63,117 nucleotides of DNA, from the NCBI RefSeq assembly GCF_000308815.1, contig NZ_BAFX01000109.1, positions 1 to 63,117 of the forward strand. The letters run 5' to 3'. The notes beneath the pieces were generated by a model, which was not told the DNA's origin, made no database searches, and was given only the letters and a program-made list of their open reading frames with translations. The DNA is from Nocardia concava NBRC 100430. GTDB lineage: Bacteria > Actinomycetota > Actinomycetes > Mycobacteriales > Mycobacteriaceae. A program made the position numbers and the translations under genes. Shown in pieces: positions 1 through 7,672 of this stretch (the first letter of the stretch is position 1; the number at the start of each line of letters is the position of its first letter).

Positions 1-1
1 G

Positions 2-46
2 CCCGGCACCGACCACCGGGCAGTCGTCGCCCGCCTGCGCCTGTAG
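2..46 (+). CDS. possible C-terminal end of a truncated upstream gene
   Basis: One forward frame entering from the left edge reads PGTDHRAVVARLRL and stops at a TAG at 44-46. It would be the last 14 codons of a gene convergent with the regulator that follows. Fourteen residues are too few to assign a family, and other frames are also open here, so this is only a plausible gene end. Confidence 0.3.
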   Translation, partial: PGTDHRAVVARLRL

Positions 47-96
47 CGAGCCGTATACCGCAGGCGGGCAGAGCAATTCGATGTCGGGGCCGCTTA

Positions 97-903
97 TCAG
101 AGTGTCCGCAGGATCTTCTCGGACGGGGATCCGGGCTCCACGGTGTAGAGGCCGAGGGTCTGGTCGAGATCGCCGCTGGGTGTGAAGGCTTCGAAGCCGA
201 GGCTGAGTTCCCCGGCGATCGGGTGGCGGTAGCGCTTGACGCCGAAGGTCGGTCGGTAGACGTCCTGCCGAGGCCACCAGCGGCGGAAATCCGGATCGTC
301 GGACAGTTCGCCGACCAGTGCGGCGAGCCGTGGATCGCGGGGGTTACGACCGGCGTAGAGATGCAGCATGCCGATGTTCTCGCGTGCGGTCTCGGCCCAG
401 TCGAGGTAGAGATCGCGGGCGGCGGGGTCGAGGAACATGAAGCGGGCCATGTTCCACTCACCGGCCGCGACGTCGTCGAAGCCGGGGTAGAAGGTGCGGG
501 CCAGGCGGTTCATCGCCAGCACGTCGAGGCGGTGTCCGAGAACCATCGCGGGGATCGCGGTGATGTTGTCCAGGACCCGCGCCAGGCCCGGGCGTACCTG
601 CTGAACGTTCGGAAGTGGCTGCGGGCCTGAGGGTTTTGCCAAGGCGAACAGGTGATCGCGTTCGGTGTCGTCGAGTTGCAGAGCGCGGGCCACCGCATCG
701 AGCACCGCCGCCGAGACATGGGTGTTGCGGCCGCGCTCGAGCTGTACGTAGTAATCGACGCTGACCCCGGCCAGCTGGGCGACTTCCTCGCGACGCAGAC
801 CCGGCACCCGGCGAACACCGGGATGCGGGGGCAACCCGGCCGCCTCCGGGCTTATCCGCGCCCGCCGCGACCGCAGGAACTCTCGAAGATCGGTTTCGAT
901 CAC
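97..903 (-). CDS. XRE-family regulator with MmyB-like ligand domain
   Basis: Probable one-component DNA-binding regulator of 268 aa. An N-terminal helix-turn-helix lies at about residues 35-60 (GLRREEVAQLAGVSVDYYVQ), followed by a C-terminal MmyB-like ligand-sensing domain (from about residue 100, containing AIPAMVLGHRLDVLAMN). The reading frame stays open to 1029, but homology of this family begins near IETDLREFLRSRR, so the GTG at 903 is chosen; there is no clear ribosome binding site and translation may be leaderless. It is divergent from the dehydrogenase/aldo-keto reductase genes at 1056-4389, with a 20-bp palindrome between them, which suggests it controls that operon and itself. The ligand is unknown. 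Confidence 0.85.
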   Translation of the reverse strand: MIETDLREFLRSRRARISPEAAGLPPHPGVRRVPGLRREEVAQLAGVSVDYYVQLERGRNTHVSAAVLDAVARALQLDDTERDHLFALAKPSGPQPLPNVQQVRPGLARVLDNITAIPAMVLGHRLDVLAMNRLARTFYPGFDDVAAGEWNMARFMFLDPAARDLYLDWAETARENIGMLHLYAGRNPRDPRLAALVGELSDDPDFRRWWPRQDVYRPTFGVKRYRHPIAGELSLGFEAFTPSGDLDQTLGLYTVEPGSPSEKILRTL

Positions 904-936
904 GATTGCCCAGGCTAACGGCACCCGGGACACAGA

Positions 937-956
937 GGGGGTACATCCGTACCCCC
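937..956. promoter_or_regulatory. palindromic operator between divergent XRE and SDR genes
   Basis: A perfect inverted repeat GGGGGTAC-ATCC-GTACCCCC lies midway between the divergent start codons at 903 and 1056. It is the obvious candidate operator for the regulator encoded at 97-903. The symmetry is seen directly; the binding partner is inferred from position. Confidence 0.55.
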
Positions 957-1055
957 GGTACGTCCTCCCCCGGGGAAAACCGTAGTCTGCCTGGGATTTT
1001 GCGTCAGTGGTGTGCTCAAAGGGTCCCACTCACCACTGACGGAGGTCGCAGACAA

Positions 1056-1791
1056 ATGAACGAATCCAAGATCATCTTGGTGACCGGAGCATCCAGCGGT
1101 ATCGGCGAGGCCACGGCCCGCAAGCTGGCCGCCGCCGGCCACCACGTCGTCCTGGGGGGCGCGGCGCACGGACCGCCTGGCTCAGCTCGTCACCGAGCTG
1201 AAGGAAGCCGGACACGACGCGGAGTACGCGCGGCTCGACGTGACCGACCTGGAGAATGTGCGAGCGGTCGTCACCGACGTACTCGCCCGCCACGGACGGG
1301 TCGACGTCCTGGTCAACAACGCCGGCGTCATGCCGCTGTCCATGGTCGAAGACCTGCGGGTCGACGACTGGAATCAGATGATCGACGTCAACCTGCGCGG
1401 TGTGCTGCACGGCATCGCGGCGGTGCTGCCGTCGATGCGCGAGCGCCGGTCCGGGCACATCGTGAATATCGCATCCACCGCCGCCGACCGGGTGGATCCG
1501 ACCGGCGTGGTCTATTCCGCGACCAAGTACGCGGTGCGCGCCATCTCCGAAGGATTGCGCCAGGAGACCGCCGACATCCGGGTCACGCTCGTCAACCCCG
1601 GACTCACCCGCACCGAACTCACCCACTCCGGCGGCACTCCCGAACTGCAGGCCGCGGTCCGAGACGCACTCGCCGGAGCCGGTCTCGACGCCTCCGCGAT
1701 CGCCGCGGCCATCGACTACGCCATCGGCCAGCCCGAAGGCGTGGACGTCAACGAGATCATCGTCCGCTCGACCGCCTCGCTCCAGGGCTGA
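1056..1791 (+). pseudogene. short-chain dehydrogenase, frameshifted in a G-run
   Basis: SDR-family NAD(P)-dependent oxidoreductase. The ATG at 1056 follows GGAGG at 1041-1045. The first 35 codons give a Rossmann start (ILVTGASSGIGEATARKLAA), then the frame breaks at a run of six G at 1154-1159. Removing one G restores a continuous SDR protein: ARRTDRLAQLVTEL, then VLVNNAGVMPLS, the active-site YSATK segment at about 1513-1527, and a stop at 1789-1791. The intact protein would be about 244 aa. A homopolymer G-run is a common place both for sequencing or assembly error and for real slippage. Downstream genes are intact and closely spaced, so the operon does not look decayed; error or phase variation is as likely as true loss. 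Confidence 0.85.
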
Positions 1792-1813
1792 AAACACCGG
1801 AAGGACAAGAGAA

Positions 1814-2572
1814 ATGACATGGCAATTCGATGGAAAGTCGGCACTCGTCACCGGCGGCGGCAGCGGCATCGGGCGGGCCAGCGCATTGGCATTGGCGGCC
1901 GAAGGGGCGATCGTGACGGTCGCGGGCCGCACCGAGGCGAGCCTGAAAGAGACGGTCCGGCAGATCGAATCAGCAGGCGGCACAGCGCGATTCGTGGTGG
2001 CCGACGTGACCGAGGAGGCGCAGTTGAAACGGGCCGTCGAGGCCGCGGTCTCGGGTATCGGCCATTTGGACATCGCGTTGAACAATGCCGGGTATGACGG
2101 CGAGTATCAGCTGACCTGGGAGTACTCGGCCGACCTGCTCGATCGCATGATCGCCACCAACCTCCGGGGCGTCTTCCTCGCCATGAAATACGAACTCCAG
2201 CAGATGGTTTCACAGCGATCCGGCGCGATCGTGAACATGGCCTCCGGCGCCGGCCTGGTCGGAGTGGCGGGCTTCTCCGGCTACACCGCCACCAAGGCGG
2301 CCACGATCGCCATGACCAAGAGCACCGCACTCGAGGCCGCGCCCTATGGAATTCGCGTCAACGCGGTCGCACCCGGGTTGGTCGAAACCCCCATGATCGC
2401 CACCCAGGACCCGAACACCGAACCGATGAAGTCGATCATCGCCTCGCATCCGCTCGGGCGAATCGCGACCGCGGAGGAGATCGCCGACGCCGTCGTCTGG
2501 CTCAGTTCCGGAAAAACCAGCTTCATCACCGGCGCGACCATCCCCGTCGACGGCGGATACACGGTGCCCTGA
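1814..2572 (+). CDS. SDR family oxidoreductase (FabG/glucose dehydrogenase-like)
   Basis: Classical short-chain dehydrogenase of 252 aa. The cofactor motif TGGGSGIG is at residues 13-20, NNAG at about 91, the catalytic Ser region NMASGAG at about 142 and the YTATK active site at about 156-160; the C terminus ends with PVDGGYTVP, typical of the FabG-like group. A GGAAGGA ribosome binding site precedes the ATG, 22 bp after the frameshifted SDR stop, so the two are co-transcribed. It lies in a redox operon under the divergent XRE regulator; the substrate cannot be told from sequence. Confidence 0.9.
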   Translation: MTWQFDGKSALVTGGGSGIGRASALALAAEGAIVTVAGRTEASLKETVRQIESAGGTARFVVADVTEEAQLKRAVEAAVSGIGHLDIALNNAGYDGEYQLTWEYSADLLDRMIATNLRGVFLAMKYELQQMVSQRSGAIVNMASGAGLVGVAGFSGYTATKAATIAMTKSTALEAAPYGIRVNAVAPGLVETPMIATQDPNTEPMKSIIASHPLGRIATAEEIADAVVWLSSGKTSFITGATIPVDGGYTVP

Positions 2573-2593
2573 ACAGGCGCTCAGCAGCGGACC

Positions 2594-2619
2594 GCCCCGT
2601 GGCCGGAACGCCACGGGGC
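2594..2619 (+). other. intra-operon stem-loop
   Basis: GCCCCGTGG at 2594-2602 pairs perfectly with CCACGGGGC at 2611-2619 across an 8-nt loop, just upstream of the AAGGAG site (2638-2643) of the next gene. There is no T-run beyond a short CCCTTT, so it may stabilise or partly terminate the operon transcript. Confidence 0.5.
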
Positions 2620-2650
2620 CGAGTCCCTTTCCAGTACAAGGAGATACGAC

Positions 2651-3511
2651 ATGCCAACCATGAACCCCAGGACTTGGTTGATCACCGGAAGCTCGCGCGG
2701 GTTCGGCCGCAGTCTCGCGCGGGCCGTCCTCGCCGCGGGCGACAATCTGGTCTCGTCCGCGCGAAATCCTGTGGCCCTCAGCGATCTCGCCGAGGAATTC
2801 GGCGATCGGGTACTGCCCTTCACCCTCGACGTGACCCGACCCGAGCAGGCCCGGCTTGCCGTCGCCACGGCGGTGGAGCGGTTCGGGCGTCTCGATGTGG
2901 TCGTCAACAACGCCGGTTACGCCAATCTCGACTCGATCGAGCACATCACCGAGGACGATCTGCGTGCCCAGGTGGAAACCAACCTGTGGGGCGTCGTCAA
3001 CGTCACGCGCGCCGCGCTGCCCGTGCTGCATCGCCAGCGCGCCGGGCACATCATCCAATTCTCGTCGATCGGCGGGCGGCAGGGCTCACCCGCGCTCGGC
3101 GCGTACCAGCTGTCCAAGTTCGCGGTCGGCGGATTTTCCGAGGTGCTCGCGGCGGAGGTCGCGCCGCTGGGCATCAAGGTCACCATCATCGAACCCGGCG
3201 GCTTCCGCACCGACTGGGCAGGCCCGTCGATGCGCACCGCGCACGCTCTGGACCCCGATTACGAACCGACGGTCGGGGCGATGATCAGGCGGCTGCGTGA
3301 CAACCACGGCCACGAGGACGGCGACCCCGACCGCGCCGCCGAGGTCATCGTCGAACTCGTCGGACTCGCCGACCCGCCGCTTCGACTGCTGCTCGGCAGC
3401 TATGCGCTCGAACGCGCGGCCGACATCCTCGAACGGCAATCGGCGTCCGATCGGAAATGGGCCTACCTGAGCAAACGAACCGACTTTCAACCCGAGGAGG
3501 ACGCGAAATGA
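2651..3511 (+). CDS. SDR family oxidoreductase, 286 aa
   Basis: Third short-chain dehydrogenase of the operon. It begins at an ATG seven bases after AAGGAG. The nucleotide-binding motif is TGSSRGFGR (about residues 12-20), followed by VVVNNAGYAN (about 82), a Ser region QFSSIGG (about 138) and the YQLSK active site (about 151-155). The longer C-terminal part (after IIEPGGFRTDW) is typical of the subgroup often annotated as oxidoreductases of retinol- or ketone-like substrates, but the substrate is not determinable. Its stop overlaps the start of the aldo-keto reductase by the ATGA tetranucleotide, indicating translational coupling. Confidence 0.9.
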   Translation: MPTMNPRTWLITGSSRGFGRSLARAVLAAGDNLVSSARNPVALSDLAEEFGDRVLPFTLDVTRPEQARLAVATAVERFGRLDVVVNNAGYANLDSIEHITEDDLRAQVETNLWGVVNVTRAALPVLHRQRAGHIIQFSSIGGRQGSPALGAYQLSKFAVGGFSEVLAAEVAPLGIKVTIIEPGGFRTDWAGPSMRTAHALDPDYEPTVGAMIRRLRDNHGHEDGDPDRAAEVIVELVGLADPPLRLLLGSYALERAADILERQSASDRKWAYLSKRTDFQPEEDAK

Positions 3512-4389
3512 CCACCGCGGCAACCGAAACCATCACCATCGGCGGCGATTTGACCGTCGGCCGCATCGGATACGGCGCCATGCAGTTGACCGGGCCCAAG
3601 GTCTGGGGCGAATACCCCGACCGAGAACGCGGAATCGCGCTGCTGCGCACCGTCGTCGAGAAGGGCGTGACCTTCATCGACACGGCCGACGTCTACGGGC
3701 CCCACTCGAACGAGGAACTCATTCGTGATGCCCTGCATCCATATCCGGACGATCTGGTGATCGCCACCAAGGGCGGCTTCGTCCGCGGTGGACCGGAATA
3801 CAGCGATATGGGCGCGGTCGGGAACCGGTACTACCTGCGGCAAGCGGCCCACATGAGTGCCCGCAGGCTCGGACTGGACCACATCGACCTGTACTACCTG
3901 CACACACCGACGATGACCGATGCCCCCTTCGAGGACATCATCGCAACCCTCGTGCGGATGCGCGAGGACGGGCTCATCCGCCACATCGGACTCTCCAATG
4001 TCAGTGCGGACCAGCTGCGGACGGCGCTCGACATCACCGACATCGCCGCTGTCACAGTGCATTACAACGTCGCCGAGCGTCTCGGCAGCGCCGTCCGGCA
4101 GCTCGCGCAGCAGTCGGGCATCGTGTTCTCGCCCTGGCATCCCGGCGCTATCCCCGGAGGCGAGGCGGGCGAGCCCTTGCACCGCGTGATCGATCCCATT
4201 GCCGCGCAATACCGTGCCACACCCCGGCAGATCGCCCTCGCCTGGCAACTGCACCGGGGCGGACAGGTGCTGCCCATCCCCGGTACGACCAGCATTGAGC
4301 ACCTCGAGGAGAATCTCGGTGCCGCGGCAATCGAACTCTCTCCGGCCGAGGTCGCTGCCATCACCGCCCTTGTCCCCGAAGAACATTGA
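3508..4389 (+). CDS. aldo/keto reductase
   Basis: NADPH-dependent aldo/keto reductase of 293 aa with a TIM-barrel fold. Asp58 and Tyr63 (FIDTADVYG) are the conserved catalytic residues, with Lys near 90 (ATKGG) and His near 131 (YYLHTP) completing the tetrad; GLSNV and IPGTTSIEHLEEN are the usual later AKR motifs. The frame extends upstream, but the ATG at 3508 is preceded by GAGGAGG and overlaps the previous stop as ATGA, so it is the start. It is the last gene of the XRE-flanked redox operon, which would interconvert carbonyls and alcohols on an unknown substrate. Confidence 0.92.
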   Translation: MTTAATETITIGGDLTVGRIGYGAMQLTGPKVWGEYPDRERGIALLRTVVEKGVTFIDTADVYGPHSNEELIRDALHPYPDDLVIATKGGFVRGGPEYSDMGAVGNRYYLRQAAHMSARRLGLDHIDLYYLHTPTMTDAPFEDIIATLVRMREDGLIRHIGLSNVSADQLRTALDITDIAAVTVHYNVAERLGSAVRQLAQQSGIVFSPWHPGAIPGGEAGEPLHRVIDPIAAQYRATPRQIALAWQLHRGGQVLPIPGTTSIEHLEENLGAAAIELSPAEVAAITALVPEEH

Positions 4390-4440
4390 GGACATGACGC
4401 GCCGCCCTCATCACGGTGTGGGTGGACGCGTCGAGGGCGG

Positions 4441-5115
4441 TCAGGCGGACCGCTCGATGCAGGCAGCCTGATCCGGCTCACCCGCTGACTCTCGCGGTGT
4501 CAGGTCGATGCGGATGACGAGCAGGTCTGCGCCGAGTGCGCGGACGACGATTGCGTTGAGCATGCGCAGTGGGTGCCAACGGACAAGTCGCCGTTGTCTT
4601 TCCAGGGGATCCTCGTTCGGCAGGACTGTCGCCCATCCGTCCCGCCAGACGAAACGCCAACCCTGTCGGAGCTTTACGCGTACGGCGGGCTCGGCGATCA
4701 GGTTGCGGACGTATCCGGCGCGGTAGCCGTGTTCGGCGATGATCCAGAAGGCGTCGCCCTCCAGGCCATTGCCGACCGGTGTGCGGTATCGCCGCCCGGT
4801 GCGGCGGCCCACCGTTTCCACGAGCGCGTATCCGAACGGGACGAAGCCGCTCCGGAAGAGCAGGCGCACAACGGGATTGAGCAGGTAGCGCTGAAAGACC
4901 GTCACCACGGCCCGTTTTCGGTGCGGCCACAGGATGGTGAGCGGGATGTTGATCAGGAGCACGGCCGACTCCAGCAGGGGGACCAGCGGAGAGGAGGAGG
5001 CCGTGGGGTCGATCTTCCAGGTGATCCAGGCCAGGGCGGTCAGGCCCACCGACCCGGTGATCACGGCGTGCGAGCGTACTTTTCGAAGCAATTCCATACG
5101 AACGTATTGTTCCAT
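4441..5115 (-). CDS. DUF385/nitroreductase-family (F420-type) protein with N-terminal membrane segments
   Basis: A 224-aa protein. Residues 1-65 hold two hydrophobic stretches (about 17-32 and 48-64). From about residue 95 a domain resembles the deazaflavin-dependent nitroreductase family (Ddn-like, DUF385): ALVETVGRRTGRRYRTPV, then GYRAGYVRNLIAEPAVRVKL. Members use F420 or flavin to reduce quinones or nitro compounds at the membrane. The start is at 5115 or an in-frame ATG at 5097; both ATG codons lie inside operator repeats shared with the divergent TetR gene, so it is probably the TetR target. The family call is firm, the substrate unknown. Confidence 0.75.
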   Translation of the reverse strand: MEQYVRMELLRKVRSHAVITGSVGLTALAWITWKIDPTASSSPLVPLLESAVLLINIPLTILWPHRKRAVVTVFQRYLLNPVVRLLFRSGFVPFGYALVETVGRRTGRRYRTPVGNGLEGDAFWIIAEHGYRAGYVRNLIAEPAVRVKLRQGWRFVWRDGWATVLPNEDPLERQRRLVRWHPLRMLNAIVVRALGADLLVIRIDLTPRESAGEPDQAACIERSA

Positions 5116-5126
5116 ACGAGTGTATG
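5095..5126. promoter_or_regulatory. TetR operator: two CATAC-N4-GTAT palindromes
   Basis: Two palindromes, CATAC-GAAC-GTAT at 5095-5107 and CATAC-GAGT-GTATG at 5113-5126, are spaced 18 bp centre to centre. The start codons of both divergent genes (5124 forward, 5115 or 5097 reverse) are part of these repeats, so a bound repressor would sit on the starts and the transcripts must be leaderless or nearly so. Confidence 0.7.
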
Positions 5127-5702
5127 GTTGTCGATGTGCGGAAATACGGATCGACGAGCCGGGAGCAGCTCACGGACGCGGTGTTCGCCATCGCGGGCGC
5201 GAAAGGGCTGGACGCCGCGAGCATTCGTGAGGTCGCGTCCGCCGCCGAGGTGTCCATCGGCGCGGTGCAGCATCACTTCACCACCAAGGACGAGCTCTAC
5301 GCCTTCGCGTTCGAACAGCTCACCGCCCGCGTGCGCGCCCGCATGGGCGATATCGACCCGGGCGCCCCGCTGGCCGACCGACTGATCACGGCACTGTCCC
5401 AACTACTTCCGCTCGACGCCGTGCGCGAGCACGAAGCGCGGGTCATGGTCTCGTTCGCCGCCCGCGCGGCGACCAGCGGCACCCTCGCCGAGATCCAGCG
5501 CCGCACCCTGACCGAGATTCGCCACGAACTGGAGGAGCAACTGACCGCCGCGAATCTCCCGAACCCGGCGACACGAGCCGCTCTACTGCTCGCGGCGGTC
5601 GACGGCCTCGCCCTCGACGCGGTCAGCGCCGGGATCTACTCCCCCGACGACCTGACCGCCGCCCTCTCATTACAGGTGCGCGCGCTCCTCACTCGAAGCT
5701 GA
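5124..5702 (+). CDS. TetR-family transcriptional regulator
   Basis: A 192-aa repressor. The N-terminal helix-turn-helix is IREVASAAEVSIGAVQHHFT at about residues 35-54, followed by KDELYAFAFEQL, the classic TetR helix-4 region; the rest is an all-helical ligand and dimer domain with a TetR C-terminal signature. There is no ribosome binding site; the ATG lies in the operator at 5113-5126, consistent with a leaderless autoregulated transcript. It is divergent from the DUF385 reductase and its end overlaps the end of the convergent P450 gene by 14 bp. Inferred to repress itself and the reductase. Confidence 0.9.
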   Translation: MVVDVRKYGSTSREQLTDAVFAIAGAKGLDAASIREVASAAEVSIGAVQHHFTTKDELYAFAFEQLTARVRARMGDIDPGAPLADRLITALSQLLPLDAVREHEARVMVSFAARAATSGTLAEIQRRTLTEIRHELEEQLTAANLPNPATRAALLLAAVDGLALDAVSAGIYSPDDLTAALSLQVRALLTRS

Positions 5703-6915
5703 CCTGCCAGTGCTTGATGCCGTTGATCCAGCCGGAGCGCAGGCGCTGCGGCTCGGCCAGCTGGCGCAGATTCGGCATGACATCGGCGATGGCATTGAAC
5801 ATCAGGTCGATTTCCAGCCGGGCGAGATTCGCGCCCACGCAGTAGTGGGTGCCGGTGCCGCCGAAGCCCAGGTGCGGGTTGGGGTCGCGGAGGATATCGA
5901 AGGTGAACGGGTCGGCGAAGGCGGCCTCGTCGAAATTGGCCGAGCTGTAGAACATTCCGACGCGATCACCCGCGGCGATCGGCTGCCCGGCCAGTTCGGT
6001 GTCCCGGGTGGCGGTGCGCTGGAACGCGGTGACGGGCGTCGCCCAGCGCACGATCTCGTCGGGCGCGGTGCGGGGCCGCTTGTCGCGGAACAACTCCCAC
6101 TGCTCGGGGTGATCGACGAAGGCCTTCATACCGTGGGAGATGGCATTGCGCGTGGTCTCGTTGCCCGCGACGGTCAGCAGGATGACGAAGAACCCGAATT
6201 CGTCGGAGCCCAGCGCCTCCCCGTCGATGTCAGCGGTGACCAACCGGCTGACGATGTCATCGGCGGGACAGGCGCGCCGCTGCTCGGCCATGTTCCAGGC
6301 GTAGCCGAGGATCTCGGCGGAGGCCACCAGCGGATCGCCGTACTCCGGATCGTCGTAGCTGAGCATCTGATTCGACCAGTCGAACAGGCGGTGGCGATCG
6401 GCCTGCGGGACACCGAGCAGTTCGGCGATCGCCTGCAGCGGTAGCTCACAGGCCACCTGCTGGACGAAATCGCCGCCGCCGGTCTTCCTGGCCTCGTGGA
6501 CGATTCGCTCGGCGCGTTCGGTCAACGCCGCGCGCAACCCCTCGACCGCGCGCGGCGTGAACCCCTTCGACACGATGCGCCGGGTGCGGGTGTGCTTGGG
6601 CGGATCCATGTTCACCAGCGACGCGCCGTTGAGCTCCAACTGCTCCGGCGTGGTGTCCGAGGGCATGCGGATGATCGACCCGTTCCGGCTGGAGGAGAAC
6701 AGCTCCGGCTGCCGCGACACCTCCCGGATGTCCTCGTGCCGGCTCACCACCCAGAAGCCCTTGTCCCCGAACGGCGCCGCCTGTGCGGGCGTCTGCGCGT
6801 TCCACCAGACCGGCGCGTTGCGGCGCAGCTCGGCGAACTCCTCGACGGGACTGCGGGTCGCCCAGAGTTCCGGATCGGTGAAATCGAATCCGGCCGGGAT
6901 CGATGGACGCGGCAT
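5689..6915 (-). CDS. cytochrome P450, CYP125 (steroid C26/C27-hydroxylase) family
   Basis: Cytochrome P450 of 408 aa. The I-helix oxygen-binding motif is AGNETTRN, the K-helix glutamate/arginine lies in DEIVRWATPV, and the haem-binding loop is FGGTGTHYCVGANLAR with the cysteine ligand. Stretches such as GFDFTDPELW, PVEEFAELRRNAP, VNMDPPKHTRTRR and ERLRSGW-type ends (QRLRSGWINGIKHWQV) correspond closely to M. tuberculosis CYP125A1, which oxidises the cholesterol side chain at C26/C27. The start ATG at 6915 has AGGAG six bases upstream; the upstream in-frame ATG at 6957 lacks one. No other sterol gene is adjacent, so this may be a paralogue outside the main sterol cluster. Confidence 0.9.
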   Translation of the reverse strand: MPRPSIPAGFDFTDPELWATRSPVEEFAELRRNAPVWWNAQTPAQAAPFGDKGFWVVSRHEDIREVSRQPELFSSSRNGSIIRMPSDTTPEQLELNGASLVNMDPPKHTRTRRIVSKGFTPRAVEGLRAALTERAERIVHEARKTGGGDFVQQVACELPLQAIAELLGVPQADRHRLFDWSNQMLSYDDPEYGDPLVASAEILGYAWNMAEQRRACPADDIVSRLVTADIDGEALGSDEFGFFVILLTVAGNETTRNAISHGMKAFVDHPEQWELFRDKRPRTAPDEIVRWATPVTAFQRTATRDTELAGQPIAAGDRVGMFYSSANFDEAAFADPFTFDILRDPNPHLGFGGTGTHYCVGANLARLEIDLMFNAIADVMPNLRQLAEPQRLRSGWINGIKHWQVSFE

Positions 6916-7022
6916 GGTCGCTCCTGAGGCTCGCGGTCTGTCCGGCCACCCAAGCACCGTCGCGCCCCGCGAATCCGCCCCCGGTTCCAGCCAGTGGAAC
7001 CGGCCTGGCTACCGATACGAGA

Positions 7023-7052
7023 AAGGCCCGGAACCTGATGGTTCCGGGCCTT
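7023..7052 (-). terminator. intrinsic terminator after the initiator tRNA
   Basis: A perfect 13-bp stem (7023-7035 with 7040-7052) and a 4-nt loop lie just downstream of the tRNA on the minus strand, ending in CCTTTCTC. Confidence 0.85.
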
Positions 7053-7061
7053 CCGCTTTAG

Positions 7062-7135
7062 TAGCGGGGACAGGATTTGAACCTGCGACCTCTGGGTTAT
7101 GAGCCCAGCGAGCTACCGAGCTGCTCCACCCCGCG
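7062..7135 (-). tRNA. initiator tRNA-fMet (CAT)
   Basis: Read on the minus strand this 74-nt sequence folds as a cloverleaf. The acceptor is CGCGGGG with CCCCGCT, so position 1 (C) does not pair with position 72; the anticodon stem has three consecutive G:C pairs around CTCATAA; the T-arm is GCAGG-TTCAAAT-CCTGT. The unpaired 1:72 position and the GGG/CCC anticodon stem are the hallmarks of bacterial initiator tRNA. The 3' CCA is not encoded. Confidence 0.96.
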
Positions 7136-7341
7136 TCGGTGAACACAACATTACACACGGGCTGGCAGTAGCGCCAAATCGTCTGGTCAAGGCGCATTTT
7201 TGCGATCTTTGGGCGGTAGCGGACCCGGGGCTGGCACAGCGAGGCGAGCCGGACGGGCACCCACTAAGCGGAGTGATCAGGTTGAAAATCCTCCGTTTGA
7301 AAGGCTCGCGCGCACGTATGGCCGTCGGAATGGCCGGAAAA

Positions 7342-7380
7342 CGTGACTCACATCACCATTTCACTGTGAGTCGAGTCACA
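7342..7380. promoter_or_regulatory. two CRP-like cAMP-receptor sites upstream of the rpf-like gene
   Basis: TGTGA-GTCGAG-TCACA at 7365-7380 is a perfect match to the actinobacterial CRP consensus TGTGA-N6-TCACA. A second, weaker site with inner arms GTGA-CTCACA-TCAC lies at 7343-7356, 23 bp away centre to centre. In M. tuberculosis the CRP protein Rv3676 is known to activate rpfA; the same control is inferred here. The distance to the start codon (about 290 bp) implies a long leader. Confidence 0.65.
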
Positions 7381-7548
7381 TCACGGGTAGATAACAGACC
7401 GATCGGGATTGGCATTTACAGCATAGCCAACCTGCATCAACGCCGTTTTCGGCATCATTCGCTTCATGCAATTCTGGAGTTATCAAGACGTGATCTGCCG
7501 AGATTTACTCGTTATCGTCAGTTCCGGCCCGGATCAAACCTGAGACGG

Positions 7549-7645
7549 GCACCGACCCCGACCGCTGCACTCCGGAAACCCTGTCCCGCGGTCGGGCACC
7601 CAAGCCTCCTGGGGACAGGGACACGACGCAGCAAATGCGTCGGGT
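7549..7645 (+). ncRNA. structured 5' leader of the rpf-like gene, possible riboswitch
   Basis: Between the CRP-like sites and the gene are several strong, partly overlapping pairings: CCCTGTCCC (7579-7587) with GGGACAGGG (7612-7620); CGACGCA (7624-7630) with TGCGTCG (7636-7642) around a GCAAA loop; and CCGACCGC (about 7557-7564) with GCGGTCGG. Some are mutually exclusive, as in a switching leader. Many actinobacterial rpf genes carry a c-di-AMP (ydaO) riboswitch, but I do not see that motif's conserved core, so the class is unassigned. Confidence 0.4.
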
Positions 7646-7672
7646 CGGGGCAGCGCAGGGAGGGAATACACC

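Noticed and set aside
7549..7672. c-di-AMP (ydaO) riboswitch call for the rpf leader
   Set aside because: The position fits, but I could not find the conserved core sequences, so it is listed only as an unassigned structured leader.
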